Source: Sphingomonadales bacterium | Lineage (GTDB): Bacteria; Pseudomonadota; Alphaproteobacteria; Sphingomonadales; Sphingomonadaceae | Direction of reading: 5' to 3' | Assembly (NCBI GenBank): GCA_025352685.1 | Contig: JANXSN010000032.1 | Coordinates: 1-64,000 of the forward strand | DNA: 64,000 bases | Part shown: positions 55,016-63,646 of the stretch, in pieces | Layout: each line of letters opens with the position of its first letter | Numbering within the stretch: position 1 is the first letter of the stretch | Made by a program: the position numbers and the translations under genes | Notes under the pieces: generated by a model | What the model was told of the DNA's origin: nothing | Database searches by the model: none | What the model saw: the letters and a program-made list of their open reading frames with translations, nothing else

Positions 55016-55749
55016 TAGTCAGCACGCATGAAATAGAGTCCGTCAGGCGGCGCGTTGAGGCCGAGCGCGGTGCGGTCTCTTGCCTCCAGTGCTGCTTTCA
55101 GGTCCGCCGCGAGCCACCGTCCGCGCCCCACCAGCGACAAGCAGCCGACCATCGAGCGCACCTGATGATGGAGGAACGACCTTGCGCTGGCAGTGACCGT
55201 GATAACGTCGCCATTGCGGGCTACGCTGAGCCGGTCGAGCGTCCGCTCCGGCGTCGTCGCCTGGCAATGCGCTGAACGGAAAGTGGTGAAGTCATGATGC
55301 CCGACAAGTAACTGCGCAGCCGCGTGCATCGCCGCCACATCAAGCGCCGGTGCGATCCGCCAAGCCAGTCCCGTCTCAAACGTCAGCGGCGCGCGTCGAT
55401 TGACCATCCTGTATTCATAATGTCGAGCAACGCAGGAAAAACGTGCGTGAAAATCTGCTGAGACGAGCGCGCACTCGGTGATCGACACTGCATTTGGCCT
55501 GAGCCCTGCGTTGAGGGCGCCCAGCAGTCGGAACGGCGTCATGTCACGTTCGATATCGACGTGAGCAACCATGCCGCGTGCATGAACGCCTGCGTCGGTG
55601 CGGCCCGCGGCATGGACGACAACTTGTTCGCCGAGAATGGCGTGCGCCGCTGCTTCGACGGCGCTTTGAACCGTCGAGCCGTGCGGCTGGCGCTGCCACC
55701 CCATGAAGGGACGGCCGTCATATTCGATCACGAGGCAAAACCGCATCAT
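55012..55749 (-). CDS. truA: tRNA pseudouridine synthase A
   Basis: A 245-residue enzyme with the catalytic Asp52 in [14 protein letters not shown], the RWFTY-type MVNRRAPLT region and the [13 protein letters not shown] end. It makes pseudouridine at positions 38-40 of tRNA anticodon arms. The start codon (ATG 55749 or 55746) overlaps the fmt stop (ATGATG), so fmt and truA are coupled. Confidence 0.96.
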   Translation of the reverse strand: MMRFCLVIEYDGRPFMGWQRQPHGSTVQSAVEAAAHAILGEQVVVHAAGRTDAGVHARGMVAHVDIERDMTPFRLLGALNAGLRPNAVSITECALVSADFHARFSCVARHYEYRMVNRRAPLTFETGLAWRIAPALDVAAMHAAAQLLVGHHDFTTFRSAHCQATTPERTLDRLSVARNGDVITVTASARSFLHHQVRSMVGCLSLVGRGRWLAADLKAALEARDRTALGLNAPPDGLYFMRADY

Positions 55750-56654
55750 TTCAAAACAGTTCCAGGCGGGATCGGGAATCCTCGCAACAAGTCAGCGGTG
55801 CGCATTACAGATTTGCCAGCGCGCTGGACCAACTTTGGCCGGATCGCGCCTGGGTTACAGGCAATGGTCAACGTGGCATCGAGCACTGTCGCTGGTCTTG
55901 CGCTGCCGCCCGTCTGGATGTCCGCTGCCAAAATGCGGATACGCTCACCCTGATATTCGAAAAAAGCCCCAGGGACGGGGGCAAAGGCAAGGATCTGACG
56001 CAAAAGCTGTGGCGCCGAAATCAGAAAGTCGAGTCGAGCCTCTGTCTTGTCTATTTTGGGCGCATAGGTGACGCCGTCGTCGGGCTGCAAGATCGGCGGA
56101 TGAGCACGCAAGTCGGCGACCGTCTCGACGAGCAGCCGCGCGCCCGCGTCTGCCAATTCAGTGGTCAGCATGCCAGCGGTTTTGCCGGTCATGCCGACCT
56201 CGCACTTTGCCAGCATGGGGCCGGTATCGAGCCCAGCCTCCATCTGCATGATCGTCACACCGGTCATGCTGTCACCTGCAAGGATGGCGCGCTGCACGGG
56301 CGCCGCGCCGCGCCAGCGCGGCAAGAGCGAACCGTGAACGTTGATACAGCCTAGGCGCGGCGCATCGAGAATCGCCCGCGGCAGAATTAATCCGTAGGCC
56401 GCGACGACGGCGATATCGGCGTTCAAGGCCGCAAACGCTACCTGGTCTGTCGGGTCTCGCAGCTTTTCGGGGTGGCGAACCTCAATCCCAAGCGCTTCGG
56501 CCCGAGCCTGCACCGGGGAGGGCGACAGTGCCTTGCCCCTCCCTGCTGGCCGCGGCGGCTGGGTGTACGCAGCGACGACCTCATGGCCTCGCTCGACTAG
56601 CGCATCGAGCGAAGGGATGGCAAATTGTGGTGTCCCCATAAAAATGATGCGCAT
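55746..56654 (-). CDS. fmt: Methionyl-tRNA formyltransferase
   Basis: A 302-residue formyltransferase: [18 protein letters not shown], the [18 protein letters not shown] segment, the catalytic [15 protein letters not shown] (Asn, His) and a late Asp in LDTGPMLAK, then the C-terminal OB domain. It formylates Met-tRNAi for initiation. Its ribosome-binding site (GGGAGGA) lies inside the palindrome at 56665-56683. The def gene on the other side removes the formyl group. Confidence 0.97.
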   Translation of the reverse strand: MRIIFMGTPQFAIPSLDALVERGHEVVAAYTQPPRPAGRGKALSPSPVQARAEALGIEVRHPEKLRDPTDQVAFAALNADIAVVAAYGLILPRAILDAPRLGCINVHGSLLPRWRGAAPVQRAILAGDSMTGVTIMQMEAGLDTGPMLAKCEVGMTGKTAGMLTTELADAGARLLVETVADLRAHPPILQPDDGVTYAPKIDKTEARLDFLISAPQLLRQILAFAPVPGAFFEYQGERIRILAADIQTGGSARPATVLDATLTIACNPGAIRPKLVQRAGKSVMRTADLLRGFPIPPGTVLK

Positions 56655-56664
56655 AAATATCCTC

Positions 56665-56683
56665 CCTCTCCCCTTGGGAGAGG
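56665..56683. repeat. Palindrome CCTCTCCC-CTT-GGGAGAGG, REP-like
   Basis: An eight-base perfect stem with a three-base loop stands in the short divergent spacer between fmt and recR. Palindromes of the form CCTCTCCC...GGGAGAGG recur widely in alphaproteobacterial and other genomes as REP-like elements. The 3' half on the minus strand includes the fmt ribosome-binding site. No second full copy is seen in this window. Confidence 0.6.
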
Positions 56684-56703
56684 ACCTGCGCTAGATCAAG
56701 CAA

Positions 56704-57300
56704 ATGGCCTCCCTGGAAATCGAAGCACTGTCCGCCGCGCTCGCTCGCCTCCCCGGTTTCGGCCCGCGCTCGGCTCGTCGCGCAGTGCTGCACCTGCTCA
56801 AAAAGCGTGAAGGGGCGCTGGTTCCACTCCTGCGTGCGCTGGAGGCAGTCGATGTGCGCCTTGCCGAATGCCAGGTATGCGGGAACATCGATACGTCGGA
56901 CCCTTGCGGCATCTGTGCGGATCCGCGGCGTGACGATCGGAGTATTGCCGTCGTTGAGGAAGTCGCAGATCTGTGGGCGCTCGAACGCTCGCGGCTGTTC
57001 CCCGGACGCTTCCATGTTCTCGGCGGCCGTCTGTCGGCGCTCGACGGCGTGCGGCCGGAGGACCTGACAATCGACCGTTTGGTCGTTCGCGTCGAAAAGG
57101 GTGGGGTGGACGAGATCGTCCTCGCCATGAACGCGACGTTGGAGGGACAAACCACGGCACACTACATCGCCGACCGGCTGGACGGTTTCCCGGTGCGCCT
57201 GACACAACTTGCCCACGGGCTGCCGGTAGGGGGTGAACTCGACTATCTCGACGACGGCACGCTGGCCCAGGCGTTGCGCGCACGACGTCCCATGGGATAG
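56704..57300 (+). CDS. recR: Recombination mediator RecR
   Basis: A 198-residue protein with the HhH segment [20 protein letters not shown], a four-Cys zinc finger in [16 protein letters not shown] and a Toprim domain ([29 protein letters not shown]). With RecF and RecO it loads RecA on single-stranded DNA. It is divergent from fmt. The 250-base spacer to def holds a hairpin GCCTG/CAGGC (57323-57341) and no gene. Confidence 0.95.
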   Translation: MASLEIEALSAALARLPGFGPRSARRAVLHLLKKREGALVPLLRALEAVDVRLAECQVCGNIDTSDPCGICADPRRDDRSIAVVEEVADLWALERSRLFPGRFHVLGGRLSALDGVRPEDLTIDRLVVRVEKGGVDEIVLAMNATLEGQTTAHYIADRLDGFPVRLTQLAHGLPVGGELDYLDDGTLAQALRARRPMG

Positions 57301-57550
57301 TGCACACGGACGACGAGCTGCCGCCTGCCGTTTTGACAGGCCACGGTGATCGTTAACGGTCCGCTCTTGCTGTACGGTGATTTCTTGTGACCGACGAGGT
57401 CGACGATCGGCGCGCGATCGGCTCGAATGAGGCGATGCGGCGGGTGCGGCGCTGAGCATAGGCTTGGCCTGCATGTCCTTGGACGAGCGTTGGCAGGATT
57501 TGAAGGTGCCTACGGTTGAACCCCGGTATCGCATTTCCTACCTGAGTCCC

Positions 57551-58096
57551 ATGGCCATACGCCCGATCATCGAAGCGCCGGACGCTCGGCTAAGACTCAA
57601 ATCTAAGCCCGTCGAGACGATCGACGATAGGATCCGGACACTTATCGCCGATATGTTCGAAACGATGTACGACGCCCCCGGCATCGGTTTGGCCGCCATT
57701 CAAGTCGGCGAGCCCTTGCGCGTGCTCGTCATCGACCTGCAAGAGCGTGAAGAAATCGAGGGCGACGACGGCAATCGGGATGAGCGGACGATCAACGATC
57801 CACGCGTTTTCATCAATCCTGAGATTCTCGACCCTACCCAAGCGACCAATATCCATAACGAGGGGTGCCTGTCGGTTCCTGACCAATACGCCGATGTGGA
57901 ACGGCCGGCCGCCTGCCGCGCGCGCTGGATGGACCTTGATGGCGTGATGCACGACGAACAGATCGAGGGCATGTTGGCGACGTGTCTCCAGCATGAAATG
58001 GATCACCTCGAGGGCATCCTTTTCATAGACCATCTCAGTCGCCTGAAGCGCGAGATGGTGTTGCGCAAGCTGGCCAAGCTCAAGAAAGCCGCCTGA
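57551..58096 (+). CDS. def: Peptide deformylase
   Basis: A 181-residue enzyme with all three metal motifs: GIGLAAIQV, EGCLSVPDQ (Cys ligand) and LQHEMDHLEG (HExxH). It removes N-formyl groups from new proteins. ATG 57551 (MAIRPIIEAPDARL) fits the family start; the frame runs back to 57464 without support. A short acidic insert (REEIEGDDGNRDE) is common in alphaproteobacteria. rmuC follows after 48 bases with its own SOS-type box. Confidence 0.96.
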   Translation: MAIRPIIEAPDARLRLKSKPVETIDDRIRTLIADMFETMYDAPGIGLAAIQVGEPLRVLVIDLQEREEIEGDDGNRDERTINDPRVFINPEILDPTQATNIHNEGCLSVPDQYADVERPAACRARWMDLDGVMHDEQIEGMLATCLQHEMDHLEGILFIDHLSRLKREMVLRKLAKLKKAA

Positions 58097-58123
58097 CGCA
58101 TTTTTTGCTGTCCCGTGGCGTTC

Positions 58124-58138
58124 GTTCCGAATATGTTC
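58124..58138 (+). promoter_or_regulatory. Candidate LexA (SOS) box of rmuC
   Basis: A perfect GTTC-N7-GTTC (58124-58127 and 58135-58138) ends six bases before the rmuC start. It would cover the -10 region of a promoter TTGCTG (58105-58110) / GAATAT (58129-58134, spacer 18), with transcription starting only a few bases before GTG 58145. RmuC acts in DNA recombination, so SOS control is plausible. Confidence 0.75.
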
Positions 58139-58144
58139 TGATCC

Positions 58145-59506
58145 GTGGGCATTGAACTTCTTCTTTTGGCGGTCTTCGCATTGGCGATTGGCTTGCTGGT
58201 TGGTTGGCTGCTGGGCAAGCAATCGGTGGCGCCGGTACGCGAGCAATTGGCAGCCGCTCAGGTTCGGGCGGAAGATGCCAAATTCGCACGCGATCTTCAC
58301 GCAGAGGTAGAACGCGAACGCGACGAGGCCATGCAGCGGATCGCTGGGCTCGAAGCTGACCACGCGGCTCGCGCCGAATCGTTTGAGATGCAGTTGTCGC
58401 AGATGTCTGCGGCAAAAGACGCGCTCGGCGCACAATTCGCCGAGACGGCTGCCAAACTGCTTGATACCGCCCAGCGCCAGTTCCTCGAACGGGCGGACGC
58501 CCGGTTCAAGCAGTCGGAGGAATCCGCCGGGCAGGGCCTCAAGGCGCTTCTTCAACCGGTTACCGAACGCCTGCAACGCTATGAGGAAGGCGTAGCCAAG
58601 GTCGAGGCCGAGCGCCGCGACGCCTTTGGTGACCTCAAGGGTCAGATTGAAGCAATGCGGATCGGAACCGAGCGGGTCTCGGGCGAGGCGGCCAAGCTCG
58701 TCAACGCTCTGCGCAACGCCCCCAAGGCCAGGGGGCGTTGGGGCGAGCAGCAGTTGAAAAACGTGCTCGAGAGCTGTGGGCTGAGCGAATACGCCGATTT
58801 TCAGACCGAGGTTAGCATTGGGGTCGAAGACGGCGCGCGGCTGCGCCCCGATGTCATTATTCGTGTGCCCGGCGGTCAAAGCCTTGTCATCGACGCCAAG
58901 GTTTCGCTCAATGCCTACCAAGACGCCTTTGGGTCCGTCGATGAGGCCGACCGTTTAACGCATCTGGCGGCGCATGCGCTGTCGATGCGCACTCACGTCA
59001 ATTCGCTCGGTAACAAGAGTTACTGGAGCCAGTTCGCCGACGCGCCCGATTATGTAATCATGTTTGTGCCAGGCGAGCACTTCCTTTCGGCAGCGCTCGA
59101 AAACGACCCAAATTTATGGGATTTTGCCTTCGACAAGAAAGTATTACTTGCGACGCCGACCAACCTGATTGCGATTGCGCGCACCGTGGCAGCGGTGTGG
59201 CGCCAGGAAAAACTTGCAGGGCAAGCGCGCGAGATCGCTGATCTCGGCAAGGAACTTTACGCGCGGTTGGCGGTCATGGGTAATCACGTCGGACGCCTCG
59301 GCAAGAACCTCGACACGGCGGTCGGCGCCTATAATGCCTTTGTTGCCAGCCTCGAAACCAACGTCCTGACGCAAGCCAAGCGCTTCGAGACTCTCAACAT
59401 CGACACGGGCAATAAAACCATCGAGGTTTTGCCGGTCATCGAGCAGCAGACGCGGCCTCTAGTGAAGCTGGTATCGCCCACCGACACCATCGAAGACGCC
59501 ACCTAG
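58145..59506 (+). CDS. rmuC: DNA recombination protein RmuC
   Basis: A 453-residue protein: one N-terminal membrane helix (ELLLLAVFALAIGLLVGWLL), a long coiled coil (about 30-170), then the RmuC nuclease-like core with GRWGEQQLKNVLE, DVIIRVPGGQSLVIDAKVSL (PD-(D/E)xK-like) and FVPGEHFLSAAL. Family members limit inversions and rearrangements at short repeats. GTG 58145 lacks a ribosome-binding site and may be near-leaderless. Its TAG overlaps the stop of the next gene on the other strand (CTAG). Confidence 0.93.
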   Translation: MGIELLLLAVFALAIGLLVGWLLGKQSVAPVREQLAAAQVRAEDAKFARDLHAEVERERDEAMQRIAGLEADHAARAESFEMQLSQMSAAKDALGAQFAETAAKLLDTAQRQFLERADARFKQSEESAGQGLKALLQPVTERLQRYEEGVAKVEAERRDAFGDLKGQIEAMRIGTERVSGEAAKLVNALRNAPKARGRWGEQQLKNVLESCGLSEYADFQTEVSIGVEDGARLRPDVIIRVPGGQSLVIDAKVSLNAYQDAFGSVDEADRLTHLAAHALSMRTHVNSLGNKSYWSQFADAPDYVIMFVPGEHFLSAALENDPNLWDFAFDKKVLLATPTNLIAIARTVAAVWRQEKLAGQAREIADLGKELYARLAVMGNHVGRLGKNLDTAVGAYNAFVASLETNVLTQAKRFETLNIDTGNKTIEVLPVIEQQTRPLVKLVSPTDTIEDAT

Positions 59507-60774
59507 TCGATCGTCCCGGCGCTCAAGCCCACCTCGTCGGCAATTTCCATCGATCGGGTGAGTACAACGCGCTCCTGCGCGGTGAGATAAGGGTTCCAGA
59601 CATCGAGGATCAAGACCGCCCGCAGCTCGGCGGTTGGGTTCCTGGCTTCGTGCTCGATGGTGTCATCGAATGCGAACGCTTCGCCCTTGCGCCAGAAGCG
59701 GGTCTCTCCCCCGACACGGAACCAGCACCCCTCCGGCACGATCAGCGGCAGGTGAATAATGGTACGCATGTTGGTGACGCCGGTGTGAGGCGGAATGTGC
59801 GCGCCGGGCTTCATAAGTGAGAAGAACACGTTGGGCATCCGGCCCGGGAGGTCGACCAGCGGGACCTCTGCCAGTGCGGCGACCGTGTGCGGACAGCGTT
59901 CATGGGCATCCGCAATGGGTTTGCCGTAATGCCACAAATAATAGGCGCTCCACGCTGGTTGACCATCGAGAGGGGTCCATTTGCTCTCGGGCGTGCCAGG
60001 TGCCATCTGCACATAGGGCGCAAAACCCGGTGCTCTTGTTTCGAGCAGCGCAACCAACTCTGCGCGGATTGACGGGGTGTGCCTCTCGAAAGCCCCCAAC
60101 CACGGGAAGTGATCGCGGTCAAAATACTCATCGGCGGGAAGAAAGGGTACATGAACGCCCGCGCAGACATTCGGAAATACTCGACGCTTGCCGAGCATCA
60201 CATCGACACAGGCGTCGACCCGTCGCAAACGACCGCTCGCCCGGGCGCGTACATCGGCAAGACCGGAATCCATTGCTGCGGAGAGCCGCTCTAGTCGTAC
60301 GCGGACATAGTCCTGAGCATGAGCCAGAACGTCGGCGATCGCGCCGCCCTGCGCGTCGGGTGCGTAGGCGAGTGCCGCTTGCCAAGACTGCATGGCTTCA
60401 ATTTCTTCGCCGCGCCGTTCGTGAAGCTCGCCCTTGCGGACGATGGCGGTAAAAGTGGTCGGATCGATCGACAATGCCTTGTCGAGCGCCTTGCGCTCCT
60501 CGAAATCGTCGTGCGCTGCTCGGTGAGCCCGCGCCAGATTAACCCAGAGTACCGGCGCATGAGGGTCCGCGATGGTCGCGCGGCCGTGAAAGTCGATCGC
60601 CCGCGCGGTATCCCCTTCGTTGAGAGTCAGGACACCAAGCGAATTCAAGGCGCCGGGGTGCTTTGGCATGATCGTCAGGACTTCTGCATAGAGCGTCTTG
60701 GCGCGAGCCGGATTACCGTCGCGCTGGGCCCCCGCGGCCTCCGCCAGCAGGCTGGGAATTGCGCCCTCGTTCAT
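59503..60774 (-). CDS. TPR protein with an aspartyl/asparaginyl beta-hydroxylase domain
   Basis: A 423-residue protein. Residues 1-150 hold TPR-like repeats (ALNSLGVLTLNEGDTARAID and LWVNLARAHRAAHDDFEERK). The C-terminal half is an AspH-type 2-oxoglutarate/iron oxygenase: HIPPHTGVTNMRTIIHLPL, GCWFRVGGETRFW and FDDTIEHEARN contain the His pair for iron and the Arg that binds 2-oxoglutarate. The substrate is unknown; bacterial relatives modify lipids or proteins. Architecture is similar to eukaryotic AspH. It precedes the RNA methyltransferase stop side with three bases between. Confidence 0.85.
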   Translation of the reverse strand: MNEGAIPSLLAEAAGAQRDGNPARAKTLYAEVLTIMPKHPGALNSLGVLTLNEGDTARAIDFHGRATIADPHAPVLWVNLARAHRAAHDDFEERKALDKALSIDPTTFTAIVRKGELHERRGEEIEAMQSWQAALAYAPDAQGGAIADVLAHAQDYVRVRLERLSAAMDSGLADVRARASGRLRRVDACVDVMLGKRRVFPNVCAGVHVPFLPADEYFDRDHFPWLGAFERHTPSIRAELVALLETRAPGFAPYVQMAPGTPESKWTPLDGQPAWSAYYLWHYGKPIADAHERCPHTVAALAEVPLVDLPGRMPNVFFSLMKPGAHIPPHTGVTNMRTIIHLPLIVPEGCWFRVGGETRFWRKGEAFAFDDTIEHEARNPTAELRAVLILDVWNPYLTAQERVVLTRSMEIADEVGLSAGTID

Positions 60775-60777
60775 CAG

Positions 60778-61587
60778 CTAATCTCCCTCGGGGCGCTGTT
60801 GGTTCAGGACTTCATATGCCATCACGGCGGTCGCGACAGCCGCATTCAGACTGTCGGCACGCCCCCGCATCGGCATTTTGACCAGCAGATCGCACTGGCG
60901 TTCGTAATCGCTTGGCAGGCCTTGCGCTTCGTTACCGATCAGAATGAACGTCGGACTGGTATAGCGCGCGCTCCGATAGTCGGTCGGGGTGTTGAGACTG
61001 GTCCCGACGAGCTGGCCCGGCGCTGCCCGCAGCCAGACGATGAATTCCTCCCAGCGGGAAACCGACACGCTTTGCGTAAAGATCGCGCCCATGCTCGCGC
61101 GAACGGCTTCGACTGAAAAAGGGTCAGTGCAGTCGTCAACCAGGATGAGGCCGCCGGCGCCCACCGCGTCACCGGTGCGAAGAATTGTACCCAAATTGCC
61201 TGGATCCCTCAGCGATTGCGCCACGATCCAGATGTCGGCAGCGCCGCGGTCGAGGGCATCGAGAGGCGTCAAAAATTCAGCGTAAACGCCGATCACGCTG
61301 CCAGGATTGTCCTTGCCGCTCAGCTTCGCGAGGATGTCGGCGCTCGTGATGAACACGTCGCCGCCCGCGTTGGTCACAGCCGCCTCGAGCCGCTTGACCA
61401 AGGGGTGATCGGCGCTGTCGGCCGTACGCCACAGCATTTCTGGTGCAACGCCGCTGTCGAGCGCCTCGGTCAGGATGCGCAAGCCCTCGGCGAGAAATCG
61501 GCCGTCGATGCGGCGATGCTTTTTATCGCGGAGCGCGCGGACCTGTTTGACGAGCGGGTTCGAAAAACCGGTGATCTCGCGAGGCAT
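60778..61587 (-). CDS. TrmH-family (SPOUT) RNA methyltransferase
   Basis: A 269-residue protein. The N-terminal RNA-binding part has ITGFSNPLVKQVRALRDKKH and RFLAEGLRILTEAL. The SPOUT knot has VAQSLRDPGNLGTILRTGD, FILIGNEAQGLP and MRGRADSLNAAVATAV. It methylates a 2'-OH in rRNA or tRNA using SAM; the exact site is not evident. ATG 61587 overlaps the HPr stop (TGATG), coupling it to the PTS genes. Confidence 0.9.
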   Translation of the reverse strand: MPREITGFSNPLVKQVRALRDKKHRRIDGRFLAEGLRILTEALDSGVAPEMLWRTADSADHPLVKRLEAAVTNAGGDVFITSADILAKLSGKDNPGSVIGVYAEFLTPLDALDRGAADIWIVAQSLRDPGNLGTILRTGDAVGAGGLILVDDCTDPFSVEAVRASMGAIFTQSVSVSRWEEFIVWLRAAPGQLVGTSLNTPTDYRSARYTSPTFILIGNEAQGLPSDYERQCDLLVKMPMRGRADSLNAAVATAVMAYEVLNQQRPEGD

Positions 61588-61853
61588 CACTCCTCCCCGA
61601 ACTTGCTCTCCACCAGCTCGGACAAGGCAGTCACGGCTTCGTTGGCGCCGTCTCCGCTCGCGCTGATTGTAATCGAATCCCCAATGGCAGCACCGAGCAT
61701 CATGAGCCCCATGATCGACGTTCCCACAACGCGCGCCCCGTCCTTTTCGACTTCGACCTTGGCCGCCAGACCGCTTGCGAGGGTGACGAATTTGGCGCTG
61801 GCCCGCGCATGCAAGCCCCTTTTGTTGGTGATCGTGATCGTGCGGATAATCAT
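61587..61853 (-). CDS. ptsH: Phosphocarrier protein HPr
   Basis: An 88-residue HPr with the active-site His15 in NKRGLHARASAKF and the regulatory Ser46 in GTSIMGLMML, target of the HPr kinase encoded nearby. It passes phosphate from EI to EIIA. No sugar permease is present, so the role is regulatory, as in the alphaproteobacterial nitrogen-type PTS. The gene overlaps the EIIA gene by four bases. Confidence 0.95.
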   Translation of the reverse strand: MIIRTITITNKRGLHARASAKFVTLASGLAAKVEVEKDGARVVGTSIMGLMMLGAAIGDSITISASGDGANEAVTALSELVESKFGEE

Positions 61854-62257
61854 GCCGCGTGCTCGCCAAGAACTTCAGAGGCGACGGTAATGTACTTGCG
61901 ACCAGCCTCACGCGCGGCCGCAACTGCATCACGTACGCTCATTGTGCGGCGTGCACCCTCGAGGCGGATCAACATCGGCAGATTGATCCCGGCGATCACT
62001 TCGACGCGGCCCGGCTGCATCAGCGAAATCGCCATGTTTGACGGGGTGCCACCAAACAAATCGGTAAGCACGACCACGCCGCGCCCGCTGTCTACTTCTG
62101 CGATTGCGGCCGCGATGTCGGCTCGGCGCACCTCCATGTCATCGTCGGGGCCGATGGCGATTGCGGCTACCGCACGCTGCGGCCCCACGACGTGCTCCAT
62201 CGCCGTGACGAATTCGGTGGCTAGACCCCCGTGCGTCACCAGCACCAGACCGATCAT
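61850..62257 (-). CDS. PTS EIIA component, mannose/fructose type
   Basis: A 135-residue EIIA-Man fold protein: IGLVLVTHGGLATEFV carries the phospho-acceptor His9, and VVVLTDLFGGTPSNMAI is the second signature. In alphaproteobacteria without IIB/IIC partners this protein works as a regulator; in some species it controls the ChvG/ChvI pathway or polymer metabolism. It overlaps rapZ by four bases. Confidence 0.92.
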   Translation of the reverse strand: MIGLVLVTHGGLATEFVTAMEHVVGPQRAVAAIAIGPDDDMEVRRADIAAAIAEVDSGRGVVVLTDLFGGTPSNMAISLMQPGRVEVIAGINLPMLIRLEGARRTMSVRDAVAAAREAGRKYITVASEVLGEHAA

Positions 62258-63195
62258 TGCTGCTCCATTGTCCCGTCACTGCCCGTGCGTCTGCCGCCAC
62301 CCTCTGTCAGATCGTCGGGATGGCTGGCGAGATCGCGATGAGTGACCGTGGGCGAAAATGCTGCGTTGCGCAACCGCCGAGCGACGCGCTCGGCCATGTG
62401 CACACTGCGGTGCCGTCCTCCGGTGCAGCCGAACGCAATGCAAACATAAGATTTTCCTTCAGCCTGGTAGCGGGGAATCAGGCGGATCAGCAATTCCTCG
62501 ATGCGGTTCGTGATATCCGCGTAGGCAGGATCATCCTGGATGTAGTCGGAAACAGGCTGATCGAGTCCACTCATGGGACGAAGTTCGTCTACCCAGTGCG
62601 GATTGCGCAGGAAACGCATGTCGAACATCAGGTCGGCATTTCGAGGCACCCCCCGCGAAAAGCCGAACGACATGACGGAGAGCGTCGGCCCGCTGGTTTC
62701 GGCGTCCCCAAAACGGGCGCGGATATCGGCCTTCAACTGATTGCTCGCGAAGGAGGTCGTGTCGATGACATGGTCGGCCCAGCGGCGCAGCGGTGCAAGC
62801 AATTCGCGTTCACGGGCGATGCCGTCTGCAGCGGGACGATCAAGCGCGAGCGGGTGGCGTCGACGGGTCTCCGAGTAACGGCGCTCGAGCTCCGCGCCGC
62901 CGCAATCAAGGAACAGCGTTGCGATCCGTGCACCGTCATCGCGCATCGTTTTGATCCGTGCCACGATCGCATCTGCGTCAAACCCGCGTGTCCGACTATC
63001 GATTCCGAAGGCGAGCGGGCGGGCGTCACTGGTGCCCTGCGGCAGATCGGTGGCAAGCAGGCGATTGAGCAACACGAGGGGAAGATTATCGACAACTTCC
63101 CACCCCAAGTCTTCAAGCGTGTCGAGCGCTGTGGATTTGCCCGCACCTGACATGCCGGTGATAAGAAGGATACGGGTCGGACGGGGCTGCTTCAC
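62254..63195 (-). CDS. rapZ: RNase adapter / nucleotide-binding protein RapZ
   Basis: A 313-residue P-loop protein: LITGMSGAGKSTAL (Walker A at 14-22), DNLPLVLLNRLL, a DRTS-like VIDTTSF segment, and the C-terminal FGCTGGRHRSVHMAERVA. In E. coli RapZ targets small RNAs for decay; in alphaproteobacteria its job is less known. GTG 63195 overlaps the hprK stop (GTGA). Earlier in-frame codons to 63255 are inside hprK and rejected. Confidence 0.94.
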   Translation of the reverse strand: MKQPRPTRILLITGMSGAGKSTALDTLEDLGWEVVDNLPLVLLNRLLATDLPQGTSDARPLAFGIDSRTRGFDADAIVARIKTMRDDGARIATLFLDCGGAELERRYSETRRRHPLALDRPAADGIARERELLAPLRRWADHVIDTTSFASNQLKADIRARFGDAETSGPTLSVMSFGFSRGVPRNADLMFDMRFLRNPHWVDELRPMSGLDQPVSDYIQDDPAYADITNRIEELLIRLIPRYQAEGKSYVCIAFGCTGGRHRSVHMAERVARRLRNAAFSPTVTHRDLASHPDDLTEGGGRRTGSDGTMEQQ

Positions 63196-63626
63196 AACGC
63201 CAAGCCCAAACGCGAGAGGGCGAGTTCGACCTTGATGGCCGCTGAGGCCTCGCAACCGTTGAGTTCAATCGAGGGAACAGCCACGCCCATCAGCGTTCGC
63301 ACGCGCCCCGGCTCGGGCATACGCACCGACTGCTCGCTTAATGCCACGATCAAGGCAACGGGTGTTTCACCTGCAGATGGCGTTTCTACAATCCCCAAAC
63401 CTCGCACCTCGATCTTTCCGTAAATCGTTCCGGGAGCAGAAGCGATAATCTGTCCGTTGCGGCGCTCGACAATGCTGTAGTCGTCGCTGACCAATACTGC
63501 TCCCCGGTCTATCAGGCGCAACGCAAGGTCGGATTTGCCGGCGCCGGACACGCCTTCGATCAGGATGGCGCGCCCACCAATCGAGACAGACGTCGCGTGC
63601 AGTGTCTCGGAGAACAAACTTGTCAC
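63192..63626 (-). CDS. hprK: Short HPr kinase/phosphorylase
   Basis: A 144-residue protein made of only the catalytic domain of HprK. Walker A is EGVSGAGKSD (25-32), with VLVSDDYS (Asp48-49) next and the GIVETPSAGETPVALIV segment. Full-length HprK of Firmicutes is about 310 residues; the short form is normal for alphaproteobacteria. It phosphorylates HPr on Ser46. It follows the sensor kinase gene by 20 bases. Confidence 0.9.
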   Translation of the reverse strand: MTSLFSETLHATSVSIGGRAILIEGVSGAGKSDLALRLIDRGAVLVSDDYSIVERRNGQIIASAPGTIYGKIEVRGLGIVETPSAGETPVALIVALSEQSVRMPEPGRVRTLMGVAVPSIELNGCEASAAIKVELALSRLGLAL

Positions 63627-63646
63627 TTGAGTTGTCTAACGGCGGG

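Noticed and set aside
57343-57381. Direct repeat ACGGTGAT twice in the recR-def spacer
   Set aside because: Eight bases repeated once over 38 bases is not informative, and no operator or promoter pattern fits.
57590-58921. A 443-codon open frame antisense to def and rmuC
   Set aside because: It is a shadow of two certain genes and covers the candidate SOS box; composition is that of a reversed coding strand.
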